Positions 7,542 through 17,160 of a stretch of 64,000 nucleotides of DNA are shown piece by piece. The position numbers were made by a program, and so were the translations under genes. The first letter of the stretch is position 1. Each line of letters starts with the position of its first letter. The DNA lies in contig NZ_JACHZB010000001.1 of assembly GCF_014193255.1 (NCBI RefSeq), forward strand, positions 310,001 through 374,000. Direction: 5' to 3'. The notes beneath the pieces were generated by a model. It had not been told where the DNA came from. It searched no databases and saw nothing but the letters and a program-made list of their open reading frames with translations. The stretch comes from Rhizobium sp. BK196. Its GTDB lineage: Bacteria > Pseudomonadota > Alphaproteobacteria > Rhizobiales > Rhizobiaceae.

Positions 7542-9191
7542 TCAGACGAGCAGCGAGCTGTTCACCAGGATGTCGGCATTGTCGAAGAATGCCTTGTGCG
7601 CGCCGATGAAGGCGATGTCCTGGGCGGCATGGGCGGTGCCGGCGCCATCGGCGTCGTAGGAGAGAACGCCGGTCGCAGCATTGTAGATCAGCTCCGGGCC
7701 AGCCTTGGTGCCGGCTGCACCCCACTTGTTGACGATCTCGAAGGACGCGGCGTCGACCACGCCGTTATTGTCGAGGTCGAGGCCGGTAAAGGCGCTGCCG
7801 AGCGAGATCTTGTCGTTGGCGTCGAAATCCCAGATCGAATCCTTGTTGGCCGCACCCATTTCGTTGAAATGGAACGTATCGACGCCACCCTTGCCGTAAA
7901 GGCTGTCATTGCCTGCACCGCCGGCGATGACGTTGTTGCCGGCATTGCCGGTGATCGTGTTGGCAAGGCCGTTGCCGATGCCGTTGATGTTTGCGCTGCC
8001 GTTCATGCGCAGGTTTTCGACATAGGCATTGTTATTGAGATCGACGCTGACGGTCGCCCAGATCGTATCCGTGCCGCCGCCCGCGACCTCATCGACCACC
8101 CGGTCGCCGGCATTGTCGAAGACATAGCCATCGTCACCGGCCGAGCCATGGATCGTGTCTGCACCGCCGCGCCCATCGATCCAGTCATTGCCCGACGCGC
8201 CGTAGAACGTGTCCGCGGCCGCCGAACCGGTGATCGTCACACGCTCCACCGAGGTCAGCGAAACGGTCGAATGGTAGCCGTCGGCGCCGAGGATATCGTA
8301 GACGACCGCGTTGCCGTTCACCGTTGCGGTAACGGTTTGCGCAAGCGAGAAGTCGAGTGCAGCGTTGTCAGCGCCATCCTGACCATCAAAATATGCCGAC
8401 TGGCCGTGGTCGAATGCCCATGGATCTTCTCCGCCTCCCAAGCCCTGCTTATACACCAGTGTATCGTCGCCGGTGCCGCCGAAGATCGAATTGCGCGAAT
8501 GATCGCTGGTGACGAGGAACTTGTCGTCACCATCCCAACCAGAGAGATAGTTGTTCCCGGCGAAGCCATTGAGGGTGTTGTTGCCGTCGCTACCATAAAT
8601 CCAATTGTCGAGTTCGTTGCCGTAGCCTGACGCATCACCCTCGTAAAGCCAGAGCTCTTCGATGTCGGCGCCGAGAGTGTAGGTCAAAAGCGTTGTCCTA
8701 ACGCTATCGTGAAGACCAAATTTGCCCCCGAGTTCGATCACCTGATCGCCGACGTTGTCGACGAAATAGGTGTCCGACTCGCCTGCTCCAATCATTGTGT
8801 CGGCGCCGGCGCCGGGATTGATGAAGGCGGACATGCCCCAACTTATCTTGATGTAATCATTACCGGCACCCGTGAGGATGTTCGTCGTCTCCGCGTTCGC
8901 CACTTCGATGTGATTGTTGCCGTTGCCGCCGTAGATGCTGAGTTGATCGGCGATCAAGCCGTAGGCATTCAGCGGCGTATCGGACGATTGACCGTCAAAA
9001 AACGCCTGGTTCATGCCGATGTCGCCCCAGAAATAGAGCCGCCAGTCTCCCGATCCGAGAGTAAGTCCAAGCGAGGTATCGAAAGAACCTATGGCTAGGG
9101 AAGTATCGGTAGATCCGCCCGTAAACGTCGTCTCATCGATAAACTGACCGAAGGATTCATCGCCGGTCTGAGTAAAAACAATCGTTCCCAT
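7542..9191 (-). CDS. Secreted RTX calcium-binding repeat protein
   Basis: 549 residues from the ATG at 9191 (GGGGTTATTT in front). An in-frame start at 9242 would add a basic, non-homologous leader. Degenerate RTX nonapeptides (GGxGxDx-U-x types such as GGAGNDSLY and GRGGADTIHGSAGDD) are spread over residues 85-460 and should fold as Ca2+-loaded beta-rolls outside the cell. There is no N-terminal signal peptide. The C-terminal 110 residues hold a DFDANDKI segment, an EF-hand-like LDLDNNGVVD and a hydrophobic end (LVNSSLLV), as in type I secretion substrates. No type I exporter is encoded here. Its C-terminal 190 residues closely match the RTX protein at 12053. Adhesion, biofilm or enzymatic roles cannot be separated; no catalytic motif is seen. 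Confidence 0.85.
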   Translation of the reverse strand: MGTIVFTQTGDESFGQFIDETTFTGGSTDTSLAIGSFDTSLGLTLGSGDWRLYFWGDIGMNQAFFDGQSSDTPLNAYGLIADQLSIYGGNGNNHIEVANAETTNILTGAGNDYIKISWGMSAFINPGAGADTMIGAGESDTYFVDNVGDQVIELGGKFGLHDSVRTTLLTYTLGADIEELWLYEGDASGYGNELDNWIYGSDGNNTLNGFAGNNYLSGWDGDDKFLVTSDHSRNSIFGGTGDDTLVYKQGLGGGEDPWAFDHGQSAYFDGQDGADNAALDFSLAQTVTATVNGNAVVYDILGADGYHSTVSLTSVERVTITGSAAADTFYGASGNDWIDGRGGADTIHGSAGDDGYVFDNAGDRVVDEVAGGGTDTIWATVSVDLNNNAYVENLRMNGSANINGIGNGLANTITGNAGNNVIAGGAGNDSLYGKGGVDTFHFNEMGAANKDSIWDFDANDKISLGSAFTGLDLDNNGVVDAASFEIVNKWGAAGTKAGPELIYNAATGVLSYDADGAGTAHAAQDIAFIGAHKAFFDNADILVNSSLLV

Positions 9192-9643
9192 AAATAACCC
9201 CACAAAAAATCTGCGCACGCGGGATTTCTTCCACAGCCACAACCAGAAGTCAAAGCTCGAAGTAAGAAATTCTTAACGCTGTTGCTGCGCCGCAATATTT
9301 GAAAATATAGTCATATATAACATAGAAGTTGCTGCCCCGCCCTCCCCGGCAGGAAGGCGCGGCGATCCTTCTTGGAGTTCATAAGAAAACAGGAACGCGG
9401 CAACGCCTGCAGCACACGGAATCGCGGCGTGACGCCCTGACATTGCCGGCAAACCAACGCGGTTGAAGAACGGCAAAACTGTCACGGTTCATGGCAGCAG
9501 ATAGCCAGCTCAATGGACGGCAAGATCGGCCGCCGAAAACTTGCCGCTGTCCTTGAATGTGCTCTTCAATCGGGCCAGCGGAGACTGGCGGTCTGACGGC
9601 CACCGGCAGGTTGCCGACAGGCTATTGCAAAACCCGCGACGGC

Positions 9644-9753
9644 ATCCTCGGCTTTGTGCCGAGGATCTGCGTCCACCGATTAAATATCTGAAAACAAATG
9701 CTTTCTCCTCAAGAGAATTGCAACGGTCAGATGCTCGGCGCAAGGCCGAGCAT
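9644..9753. repeat. RIME-like element with two palindromes
   Basis: ATCCTCGGC-TTTGT-GCCGAGGAT (9644-9666) and ATGCTCGGC-GCAAG-GCCGAGCAT (9731-9753) are two perfect 9-bp hairpins about 65 bases apart. Two-palindrome layouts of this kind are described for rhizobial intergenic mosaic elements (RIME); the match to RIME itself is from memory and unaligned. The rest of the gap 9192-9809 holds no gene that I can support. Confidence 0.6.
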
Positions 9754-9809
9754 GACGGATGAGATTTTGTCGACAAACTGGTTGGCGGCCTCACGACCCG
9801 CCAAGGACT

Positions 9810-10001
9810 TCAATACTCAATTGAATGCTGCAGCTGCGCGATCGTTTCGGCCAGCAGAATTTTTACTGCTTCCTTGACGTCCTCATTTGTCGTCTGAGGC
9901 TTTTCAAGTTTCGTCTGCGCCGCCACGAGCAAGGCAATTCTATCATCTACGTACTGAGGTCCGGGCTTGGAAGAATTGTTGCCCCTATGCATCATGTTCA
10001 T
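9810..10001 (-). CDS. Small hypothetical protein
   Basis: 63 residues starting at 10001 with a strong CAGGGGGCG ribosome-binding site five bases upstream, which argues for a real gene. The product is hydrophilic: a Ser/Pro/Gly N-terminus, then two probable helices (DRIALLVAAQTKLE and EDVKEAVKILLAETIAQLQ). It has no signal peptide or membrane segment. No family is recognised. The downstream RIME-like element would be transcribed in its 3' region. Confidence 0.55.
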   Translation of the reverse strand: MNMMHRGNNSSKPGPQYVDDRIALLVAAQTKLEKPQTTNEDVKEAVKILLAETIAQLQHSIEY

Positions 10002-10523
10002 AATTCGCCCCCTGCGAAAAAGAGTTTAATACGACGGATCATCTTTTCAATCGGAATGCATGTCCTGTCAATTCATGCAGCGCGGAGCGGTTAAATGTTA
10101 AGGTTATCAGAAATGTCAATTTTTATACATCCGGCACCAGCAGTGCCGGACAATAAAAACCATTAAAACAGAACCGGCACACTCCCCCGAGACGGCGTCG
10201 CTTCGCTGTCCGGAAATACACCCCTCTGGCGCAATAACCAGTAGTGGTAATTTTCCCGCGCGAGTCGAGAGCTCCAACGCGACTTTTTTTGGGTCTATCC
10301 CGAATAATGGAAATATCGATCGGCATCCCAAGCGAGACACACTACCGTAACATGTATTTCTCGAATACTCTCCGAACCTTCACGCAGTATTCGGGCCGGA
10401 GTGGCGGAAAAAGGGAAATAATCAAGCCAAAGTGCGGCGCTCAGGCTCGACTGCGAGCTTGCCAGATGGCTCGATCGTCTGATTTCCTGAAGAAGTTTCC
10501 CGTCTCCGCAGATAAGTGAAAGA
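10002..10523. other. Gap of about 520 bases without a supported gene
   Basis: The stretch is more AT-rich than its surroundings (runs such as TTTAATACGACGGATCATC). Short frames on both strands lack ribosome-binding sites and recognisable composition. Regulatory sequence for the flanking divergent genes at 10001 and 10524 must lie here, but I could not identify a specific operator. Confidence 0.5.
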
Positions 10524-11759
10524 TTGTCATCGCATTCCGACAGAAGCAGATATTCCGTCGATAATAATGGTCCAATAAAACGCAGAAATGCGATAGAGCG
10601 TTGCCTATGCCAGACCTTTCGTGTACTTCGGCCGCCGGATGAGGATTGGGAGCGACGATTGCGATACCGGCAACTGGATGCGCTGCGAGGAGTCGCGGCC
10701 CTGACCGTGGTTTTCCATCACCTATTCATGGCCTTTCCCGGATCAGAGGCGCATGTGAGCGTTTTCGACCTGTCGAGCTGGGCTTTTTGGGAAACGTGGA
10801 TGAAGTACACTCCGCTCCGAGCCTTTGTGAACGGGCGGCCCGCAGTTGTCCTCTTCTTCGTCCTCAGCGGGTTTGTTCTGGCGGCGAGCTTCGAGAAGCG
10901 GGCGCTCCCCTATCAGGATTATCTGATCCGGAGGTTTTGCAGGATCTATTTGCCGTTCGCCATAGCCATCGCCTTCGCGGTTTCCCTCTTCATGCTGTCG
11001 CCGCGCGGGCCGATAGCGGGCCTGACCGAATGGTTCAATGCGAGTTCATGGACCGCTGCGCCAAGTGTCGATGTTGTGGCCGGGCATCTGGCGATGACGG
11101 GACGAGAGGCGCATATCCAACTGAATAACGTCACGTGGAGCCTGATTCACGAACTGAGGATCTCCGCGCTTTTTCCGCTGATCGTTTTGTTGGCGGTATG
11201 GAACTGGCGGGTCACCCTTGCTGCGCTCGCATTGCTTTGGCTCGCCAGCGAGGCAGCGGGCGGTTTCGCCGAGGAGGGAAGCATCCTGGCGTCGATCCTC
11301 GATACCGGGGGTTACATTCTCTTCTTCGGTGTCGGCGCGATCTGCTTCTACAACAGGCAGAGGCTCGCCGCGGTCGCGGCCAAGCTACCGGTCTCGGCCA
11401 TCTGCGTGGCGGCGCTCGTCGCGATGGCGATCCCAGCGGGTGCTCCGGCTTCCGAACTTCTCTACGGGCTGGCTTCGATAGCCTTGATCGGCGCGGCAAT
11501 CGGCCATCAGAGGATCCAGCCGGTTTTTACCTCCTCTCCTCTTTTGTGGCTGGGCACAATTTCCTACAGCCTCTATCTCTTCCACCTCCCGATAATTCTG
11601 TTTGCCCTTCGTCACTGGTACGGGGCGGTCGACAACCGGTTGCTCGTGGCCGGGATCATGGCGACAAGCCTGATGACCGCTCAAATTGCGTACTGGCTGG
11701 TCGAGAAGCCATCGGACCAGCTCGGGCGCACCCTGTCCCGCCGGCATAGGCTCGCCTGA
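10524..11759 (+). CDS. Acyltransferase family 3 membrane protein
   Basis: 411 residues if the TTG at 10524 is used; no in-frame ATG or GTG lies before the conserved domain, so a non-ATG start is needed. The motif RQLDALRGVAALTVVFHH (about residue 50) with its RG and HH signature is typical of OafA/NodX-type acyltransferases, as is FFVLSGFVLA further on. Around ten hydrophobic segments follow, and the end has the YSLYLFHLPI motif. These integral inner-membrane enzymes transfer acetyl or similar groups to surface polysaccharides. It lies between two RTX genes, all possibly concerned with the cell surface. The 35-residue N-terminal extension before the domain is unusual and may not be translated. 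Confidence 0.85.
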   Translation: MSSHSDRSRYSVDNNGPIKRRNAIERCLCQTFRVLRPPDEDWERRLRYRQLDALRGVAALTVVFHHLFMAFPGSEAHVSVFDLSSWAFWETWMKYTPLRAFVNGRPAVVLFFVLSGFVLAASFEKRALPYQDYLIRRFCRIYLPFAIAIAFAVSLFMLSPRGPIAGLTEWFNASSWTAAPSVDVVAGHLAMTGREAHIQLNNVTWSLIHELRISALFPLIVLLAVWNWRVTLAALALLWLASEAAGGFAEEGSILASILDTGGYILFFGVGAICFYNRQRLAAVAAKLPVSAICVAALVAMAIPAGAPASELLYGLASIALIGAAIGHQRIQPVFTSSPLLWLGTISYSLYLFHLPIILFALRHWYGAVDNRLLVAGIMATSLMTAQIAYWLVEKPSDQLGRTLSRRHRLA

Positions 11760-12052
11760 CACGGCACCGCCCCCTCTCCCTGCTCGTCTAAAAGCTGACG
11801 ACGACGCCTGACCGGGCATCGCTGCCCTGCCAGGTGTGGTTGTTTTCCATATGCCGCCACATCCCTCAGATCGCCATAATTACGGGATCATCTACCCCAG
11901 AGGGACTGAGGCGATGCATTGTGCCGATATCGGCCATGTCGGACGTATCGAAAATACTGCGATATCTACCGGACAATAACTCGCATGGTCCGCCGGCCAA
12001 TTCTGCTTAGGATAAGGCTCGAATCAGGCGGAACGTTTTTGGAGACCCGTGA

Positions 12053-14158
12053 ATGCCGACGATCACCGGAACCGATGGAAACGATACGCTGACCAGCGGC
12101 AATGCCGCCGAAGTCATCGTCGGCCTTGGGGGCGACGATGTCATCTACGGCAATGGCGGAAACGACATTATCGACGGCGGCGCCGGCTCCGACCAGCTCT
12201 ATGGCGGCGCGGGTGACGACACGATCAAATCGTGGCGCCATGAAGGGCCTGACTATATCGACGGCGGCGACGGCATCGATACGCTGGCCCTGAAGCGCAG
12301 CTATGAATATGTTGTCGAGCAGATCGATATTTCCACGGCCCAAAAGATAGCCACGCCCCAGGACCTCGGCGAAGGAACCGTCATCGTCAACATGGAGCGC
12401 CTGAACATCACGGGCGGATATATGGGCGACCATTTCGTCGGCGGCGCGCTGGGCGACGAGATCCATGGCTGGAACGGCGACGATGCGCTGGAGGGCAACG
12501 GCGGCGACGATTACATCGACGGCGGCGCCGGCAATGACGTGCTGATCGGCGGATCGGGCCACAACACATTGATCGGCTACAGCGGCGACGACCAGTTCGT
12601 CTCCGCTGTCGATGCCGTCGACACCATCGATGGCGGAGCGGGCAACGACTCTCTTGTGCTGGATCGCCGCGCGGCGACCGTGGACCTGACATTGGACCTG
12701 TCGCTCCCGGCGACCACCGTCCAGGCGCTGGGCGACGGCACGACGATCAGCGGCATCGAGCAGATCCAGTTTCGTGGCGGCAGCGGCGCCGATACTGTCA
12801 CCGGCGGCGCTGGTGACGATGTCTTTACCGGCGCAGGCGGCAATGACAGGTTCGATGGCGGCGCAGGCATCGACACGGCCAATTACGCCGGCTCCTTCGC
12901 CAAATATGCGATCGACCGGCTGCTCGGCACGGTCTCGAGCGCAGCCGAAGGCACCGACACGCTCGCGCATGTCGAGAAGCTGCACTTCCTCGACGGCATC
13001 TATGATTGGGAAACGGGCGTCTTCAAGCCGTTCAACAGCCCTCCCGTGTTGACGGCAGGTGCTGCGAGCAACGGCCTCGTCGAAGCCGGCCACAGCGGCG
13101 CCGGTGTCGATACCGCGAGCCTGCAGCTGACGGCAACCGATCCCGATGCGGGCGATACCATCTCCTACGTCACCGACGGCTGGAGCGATCTCGGCGGCGG
13201 GCAATGGAGCCTTTCCGGCATCTACGGCACGGCAATCCTGAACACGGCGAGCGGACAGGTGACCTACCTGCTGGACAATGACCGGCCGGCGACCCAGGCG
13301 CTGGCGGAAGGTGCCACTGTTGAGGACACGTTCGACCTGGCGATCCGGGACAGTCACGGGGCGAGCGCCATGCAGAGCATCGGATTCTCGATATCGGGAG
13401 CCGACGAGAGCATCGTCGGCGCGACGATCCATGGGACCGAAGGCAACGATTTCATCGTCCCGGGCGCGACCCTCGCCGGCCAGCCGCTCGTCACCATCAA
13501 CGACGACACGATCTATGGCGCCGGCGGCAACGACTATATCGATGGCGGCGCCGGCGCCGACACGATGTTCGGCGGAAGCGGCAACGACACCTATTTCATC
13601 AACAATGCCGGCGACCGCGCTGTGGAAACGGCCGACGGCGGCACCGACACGATCCAGGCAACGATCAGCGTCGATCTCCACGACCACGCCTTCGTCGAAA
13701 ACCTCCGTCTGAAGGAAGGCGCCGGCGCGATCGGCGGCACCGGCAACAGCCTTGCAAACCTCATCACCGGCAATGCCTCGGCCAATGCCATTGCCGGCGG
13801 CGCCGGTACCGACAGCCTCTATGGCAAGGGCGGCGCGGACACGTTCTATTTCAACGAAATGGGCGCCGCCAACAAGGATTCCATCTGGGATTTCGATGCC
13901 GACGACAAGATCAGGCTCGGCTCCGCCTTCGCCTCCCTCGACAGCAATCATGACGGTATCCTGGACGCGGACGCCTTCATGATCGCCTCCAAATACGGCG
14001 CGACAGCCACCGCCGATCACGCCCAGCTCATCTACAATTCCGCAAGCGGCAACCTCTCCTACGACGCCGATGGCACCGGCGGTCAGGCGGCGCAGGACAT
14101 CGTCTTCCTCGGCGCTGGCAAGGCCTTCTTCGACCACGGCGACATCGTTCTGGTGTGA
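12053..14158 (+). CDS. Large RTX calcium-binding protein with VCBS-like domain
   Basis: 701 residues with a good TTGGAG ribosome-binding site. It starts directly with an RTX block (GTDGNDTLTSGN...GGAGSDQLYGGAGDD). More RTX blocks lie at about residues 115-175 and 190-290. A VCBS/cadherin-like domain spans about 340-460 (LTATDPDAGD ... VTYLLDNDRPATQAL), then further RTX repeats. The C-terminal 110 residues share the secretion-type end with the gene at 7542, including NEMGAANKDSIWDFD and an EF-hand-like DSNHDGILD. It has no N-terminal signal, so type I secretion is expected. No protease or nuclease motif is visible, so the role may be adhesion or matrix formation. Confidence 0.85.
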   Translation: MPTITGTDGNDTLTSGNAAEVIVGLGGDDVIYGNGGNDIIDGGAGSDQLYGGAGDDTIKSWRHEGPDYIDGGDGIDTLALKRSYEYVVEQIDISTAQKIATPQDLGEGTVIVNMERLNITGGYMGDHFVGGALGDEIHGWNGDDALEGNGGDDYIDGGAGNDVLIGGSGHNTLIGYSGDDQFVSAVDAVDTIDGGAGNDSLVLDRRAATVDLTLDLSLPATTVQALGDGTTISGIEQIQFRGGSGADTVTGGAGDDVFTGAGGNDRFDGGAGIDTANYAGSFAKYAIDRLLGTVSSAAEGTDTLAHVEKLHFLDGIYDWETGVFKPFNSPPVLTAGAASNGLVEAGHSGAGVDTASLQLTATDPDAGDTISYVTDGWSDLGGGQWSLSGIYGTAILNTASGQVTYLLDNDRPATQALAEGATVEDTFDLAIRDSHGASAMQSIGFSISGADESIVGATIHGTEGNDFIVPGATLAGQPLVTINDDTIYGAGGNDYIDGGAGADTMFGGSGNDTYFINNAGDRAVETADGGTDTIQATISVDLHDHAFVENLRLKEGAGAIGGTGNSLANLITGNASANAIAGGAGTDSLYGKGGADTFYFNEMGAANKDSIWDFDADDKIRLGSAFASLDSNHDGILDADAFMIASKYGATATADHAQLIYNSASGNLSYDADGTGGQAAQDIVFLGAGKAFFDHGDIVLV

Positions 14159-14340
14159 GATCGGCGGCAAAGCTGCCGGCCGTTGCCGCCGGCGACGGCT
14201 GCAGACTGTGACAGCCGTTATATCTTTCGACGGCAAGACCACGTAGGGAAGAGGGTGGACGCCGGTTCGGCGCCGCAAGTCCTTCCTGCTGGTTTGCAGC
14301 ACGACTGAAGAAAACCTCGATCAGGTGCGAAAGCTTACCT

Positions 14341-14535
14341 GTGCCAAACCCTATGAGATCGCTGCACTACCTCCTGCTGATCTTCGTTGCGCCGCCCCTC
14401 ATCGCGCTGGGACTGATTTTCCTCGTCATTTCCTGGTCCTGGAAAGAGCAGCCGGACCCGCGTCCGACAGGAACGGTCGGCGTGAAAAAAGGCGACAGGA
14501 TCGGCACGCCGACCGAGCCGCATCCGCCTCGGTGA
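14341..14535 (+). CDS. Small single-pass membrane protein
   Basis: 64 residues from a GTG at 14341, or 60 from the ATG at 14353. One long hydrophobic segment (LLLIFVAPPLIALGLIFLVI) is followed by a short polar, Pro/Thr-rich tail that ends EPHPPR. The coding frame is plausible and the neighbour on the other strand ends just downstream. No family is recognised and the ribosome-binding site is weak. Confidence 0.45.
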   Translation: MPNPMRSLHYLLLIFVAPPLIALGLIFLVISWSWKEQPDPRPTGTVGVKKGDRIGTPTEPHPPR

Positions 14536-14570
14536 TATCAAGAGTAAGATACGGCCGCACCGCGCGCCGG

Positions 14571-15089
14571 TCAGGACTTCCGCGCAATCGGCGGCAAGAT
14601 GACCAAGGGATTGGCGGGATCATACCCCATCGCCGGCCTGCCCCCCTTGCCGGCTTTGCCGATCTCCAGCAATCCCGGCGCGAGATGCCCCTGCGGGCCG
14701 AAGAGATAGGCGCTTCCCGCGCAGAGATGGGCGAGCGCGCGATAGTCGAAATAGCGGAAGCTGCTGTCGGCCAGGAAGGCCGCCTCGTTATAGGCCTTGC
14801 CCTTGATCTCGGCAAAGCGGGTCGCGGTCATATAGGCGTAGAGCGCCTTCTTATCGAGCGAGGCGCCGCTGCAGAGCGTGGCGAGCGTATTGGCGAGCTT
14901 GACGACCCGCAATGTCTGCGCATCTGGATTGTCGAGCGGCTTCACCGCCTCTGCGAGGTAATGATTGGTCGCCGGATCGCCGGTCATCGACTTCTTCCAG
15001 AAAGCCGGCATTTCTTCGGCCGCAGCGATGCCCGCGCAAGCGATCGTCACGAGTGCCGCAAGCAGGCAGGATCTGAGATGACTGGCCAA
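14571..15089 (-). CDS. Secreted protein of unknown function
   Basis: A TTG at 15089 has a perfect GGGGG six bases upstream and yields a textbook signal peptide (SHLRSCLLAALVTIACAGIAAAEE), so it is preferred over the in-frame ATG at 15131. The mature part, about 150 residues, is mostly helical with two Cys (LATLCSGASL and LAHLCAGSAYLFG) that may form a disulfide. It ends NPLVILPPIARKS. It probably resides in the periplasm. No named family is recognised. Confidence 0.65.
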   Translation of the reverse strand: MASHLRSCLLAALVTIACAGIAAAEEMPAFWKKSMTGDPATNHYLAEAVKPLDNPDAQTLRVVKLANTLATLCSGASLDKKALYAYMTATRFAEIKGKAYNEAAFLADSSFRYFDYRALAHLCAGSAYLFGPQGHLAPGLLEIGKAGKGGRPAMGYDPANPLVILPPIARKS

Positions 15090-15316
15090 AACATTCCCCC
15101 AACCGAGCGGCCTGGAGGGCCGTGCCCGCATTCACACGGGCAAAGGACGCTCCAACTCCTCGAATCCACATATCGGGCTTTCCGAAAATCGCTTCCGATC
15201 TCGGGCCGATGCCGCAGACTGGCAGAGATTCGCACCACAGCGCAAGATATTGACGCGTCTGTGAGCTGGGCGAAGGCCTAATGAGCGCGGCCGCCATCAG
15301 CCGCACTCTGCTGCGA

Positions 15317-15571
15317 TCAGGACAATTGCCCGCGCCGGCCGAAGATCTGCCGCAGGCGCCCGTCCGGCCCGCCCTTTTCGGAACGGGAAAAAACATCCCG
15401 GATATGACGCGTATAATACCAACCCGGCGAGGCCGCCGTGATCAGGTTCTCATAGACCACCGGCGGCACATTGAAATACCGGCGCTTCCCCTTGAGACGG
15501 ATCTCTATATCGAGGACGCCCGTCGAAGGATCGTAGGCGACGGATTTGACGAGTTTTGACGTAAGTTCCAT
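15317..15571 (-). CDS. KTSC domain protein
   Basis: 84 residues. The pattern VKSVAYDPSTGVLDIEIRLKGKRRY, then VPPVVYENLITAASPGWYY and IRDVF, matches the KTSC domain, a short module named after a lysyl-tRNA synthetase-associated region. Stand-alone KTSC proteins are common in proteobacteria and have no settled function; nucleic-acid binding has been suggested. The C-terminus is basic. A related but diverged version may be encoded at 25351. Confidence 0.85.
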   Translation of the reverse strand: MELTSKLVKSVAYDPSTGVLDIEIRLKGKRRYFNVPPVVYENLITAASPGWYYTRHIRDVFSRSEKGGPDGRLRQIFGRRGQLS

Positions 15572-15847
15572 CGTTATTCCCTATGCTGCATCGCACAAAG
15601 GAACCAAGTTCGCAAAAATAGTCAAGCATTTGTAAGGCCTCAGGACACTTTACCTCACATGATTTGCCTTACGTGAATGCTGTTATAGAACGAGCCGCCC
15701 GAGGCGGGTTGCCGCTCCGCAGCATTTCGGGCGGGCGTGCGGATTCCATAGGCTTCGACGACCCGCATAGGTTCGGTGACCTCGCCGGGCAGGAGAGACT
15801 TCCCCGCCTCAGATGAGTCCTTCACCGCCCGGACGCGCGGTGGCTGG

Positions 15848-15870
15848 ATTCCTGTGACAAGCACAGGAAT
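15848..15870. repeat. Perfect hairpin, rhizobial-type intergenic repeat
   Basis: ATTCCTGTG-ACAAG-CACAGGAAT forms a 9-bp perfect stem within GGCTGGATTCCTGTG and CACAGGAATGAGGG. The same word (CACAGGAATGAGG, GGCTGGATTCC) recurs in the larger palindrome at 52495-52663, so both belong to one family of repeats. It lies 45 bases from the 3' end of the lipoprotein gene. Confidence 0.65.
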
Positions 15871-15914
15871 GAGGGAGAGAGGGTGCCGATAGCGTCGCTC
15901 CTCTCACCCCTCAC

Positions 15915-16250
15915 CTACAACTTACACCCCTTCGACAGCGCCGCGCTCTCCATCGCCGACACTTTCCCCTTCGAGACGGCGACCTCGCCTTCCTTATCCC
16001 CACCCGCCACGCTGCCGATCGGAACGCCGACCAGGAATACGCCGAAGGCGTCGCCGTTGGCGGCGGAGATCTGCTGTTTGGAGAGGTCGTCGAGCTTCTT
16101 CTTTTCCGTGCTGTGCTCCTGCGCGATGCGCGCGCAGCTGAGATTGGTGTAGGCCTGCATAGGGATGTCGGCCTGCACGATGGCGTCGGGTCTTTTCGCG
16201 CAGGAGGTGAGTGCTGCGGCAAAAGCCACGCCGAGAATGAGTTTTTTCAT
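15915..16250 (-). CDS. Small lipoprotein of unknown function
   Basis: 111 residues. The N-terminus MKKLILGVAFAAALTSC ends in a lipobox with Cys17, so the mature protein should be lipid-anchored. The rest has two further Cys (LSCARI and SKGCKL near the end), a charged helix (EHSTEKKKLDDLSKQQ) and a glycine-spaced hydrophobic hairpin (FGVFLVGVPIGSVAGG) reminiscent of a glycine zipper. Its neighbours do not suggest a pathway. Confidence 0.75.
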   Translation of the reverse strand: MKKLILGVAFAAALTSCAKRPDAIVQADIPMQAYTNLSCARIAQEHSTEKKKLDDLSKQQISAANGDAFGVFLVGVPIGSVAGGDKEGEVAVSKGKVSAMESAALSKGCKL

Positions 16251-17160
16251 GGATGCTCCCCAGTTAGCAGGAGATTCCTAGCATCGCCGCCCGCTTGGCG
16301 CGAGTAACGCGCAAGAACAACCACAGAAGAATTCCTGCACACGGCCAGCGTGGCCGGTATAGGTGCCCATGCCCTCCTCGCCCGCCGGCAGAGGAAAAAC
16401 GATCAGCGAGCGCCCCAAGGGCGAATGACGCGATCGCGTCTCCGTCTAACCCTTTTGGATGAATTGCGAATCGGCCCCACCGCGAGGAAAGTGGATGCGC
16501 GGCGGTAGTAGGATTACAGGACCGAACCCGATGCGGGGGGCTTGCCGAGTATTGAGTGGAAGCCCTTCATTTGGGAGGGCGCCGCTTTAAAAGCAGCGAA
16601 CGGACGATCGATACCTCCTTGCCGCCGAACCGGAACTCCACCGTTTCATGCCGCGATAGCGAACTCTCCCGACCATTGGACGCCTCCGCCGCGCGAGCCG
16701 CCCCGGCATCGGTGACGACGGTGCGGGCGCGGCGATCGACAAGGCCACGGCATTGCTGGAAATGTAGGCTGAGACAGACCGGAATCGTCTGATCCTGCTG
16801 AGCGCGGTTGGGCTCGCCACACATTACAGATGCGAGCCCTGTGCCTGCTCAGTCCGCCAAACGCGTTAGGCGGGTGTAATAATCACAGACGGCGTTCAGA
16901 GTCGCGTGAAAAGTGTGTGACATGGCTCGCCGCGTCGATTCGTCTCGATCAAGCGCTGCTCTCCACGCGAGTGCATCTTGGCGGAGGCGCGTGTCCAAGC
17001 CGTGGGGTCAGCCAACACTGTTTCAGCTGCAAGCATCCGCGTCAAAACGTGGGCGCGCTACCGATGCTCTGCGTCCAGCTATGCGGCCGGCGGCGCCTCC
17101 CCCCATTGTTTGCCGTATTCGACACCGGTGCGGTCGCAACAGGCAGGAAGGCGCCGCGGG
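16251..17160. other. Gap of about 900 bases without a supported gene
   Basis: Several overlapping short frames are open on both strands, as expected for GC-rich non-coding DNA. The best candidate is 16567-16824 on the minus strand (85 residues, ending TVEFRFGGKEVSIVRSLLLK), but it lacks a convincing ribosome-binding site and known family. The stretch could be decayed accessory DNA. Confidence 0.4.

Noticed and set aside
11966..14302. A 778-residue open frame on the minus strand
   Set aside because: Antisense of the RTX gene; its apparent repeats are the complement of the RTX nonapeptide codons.
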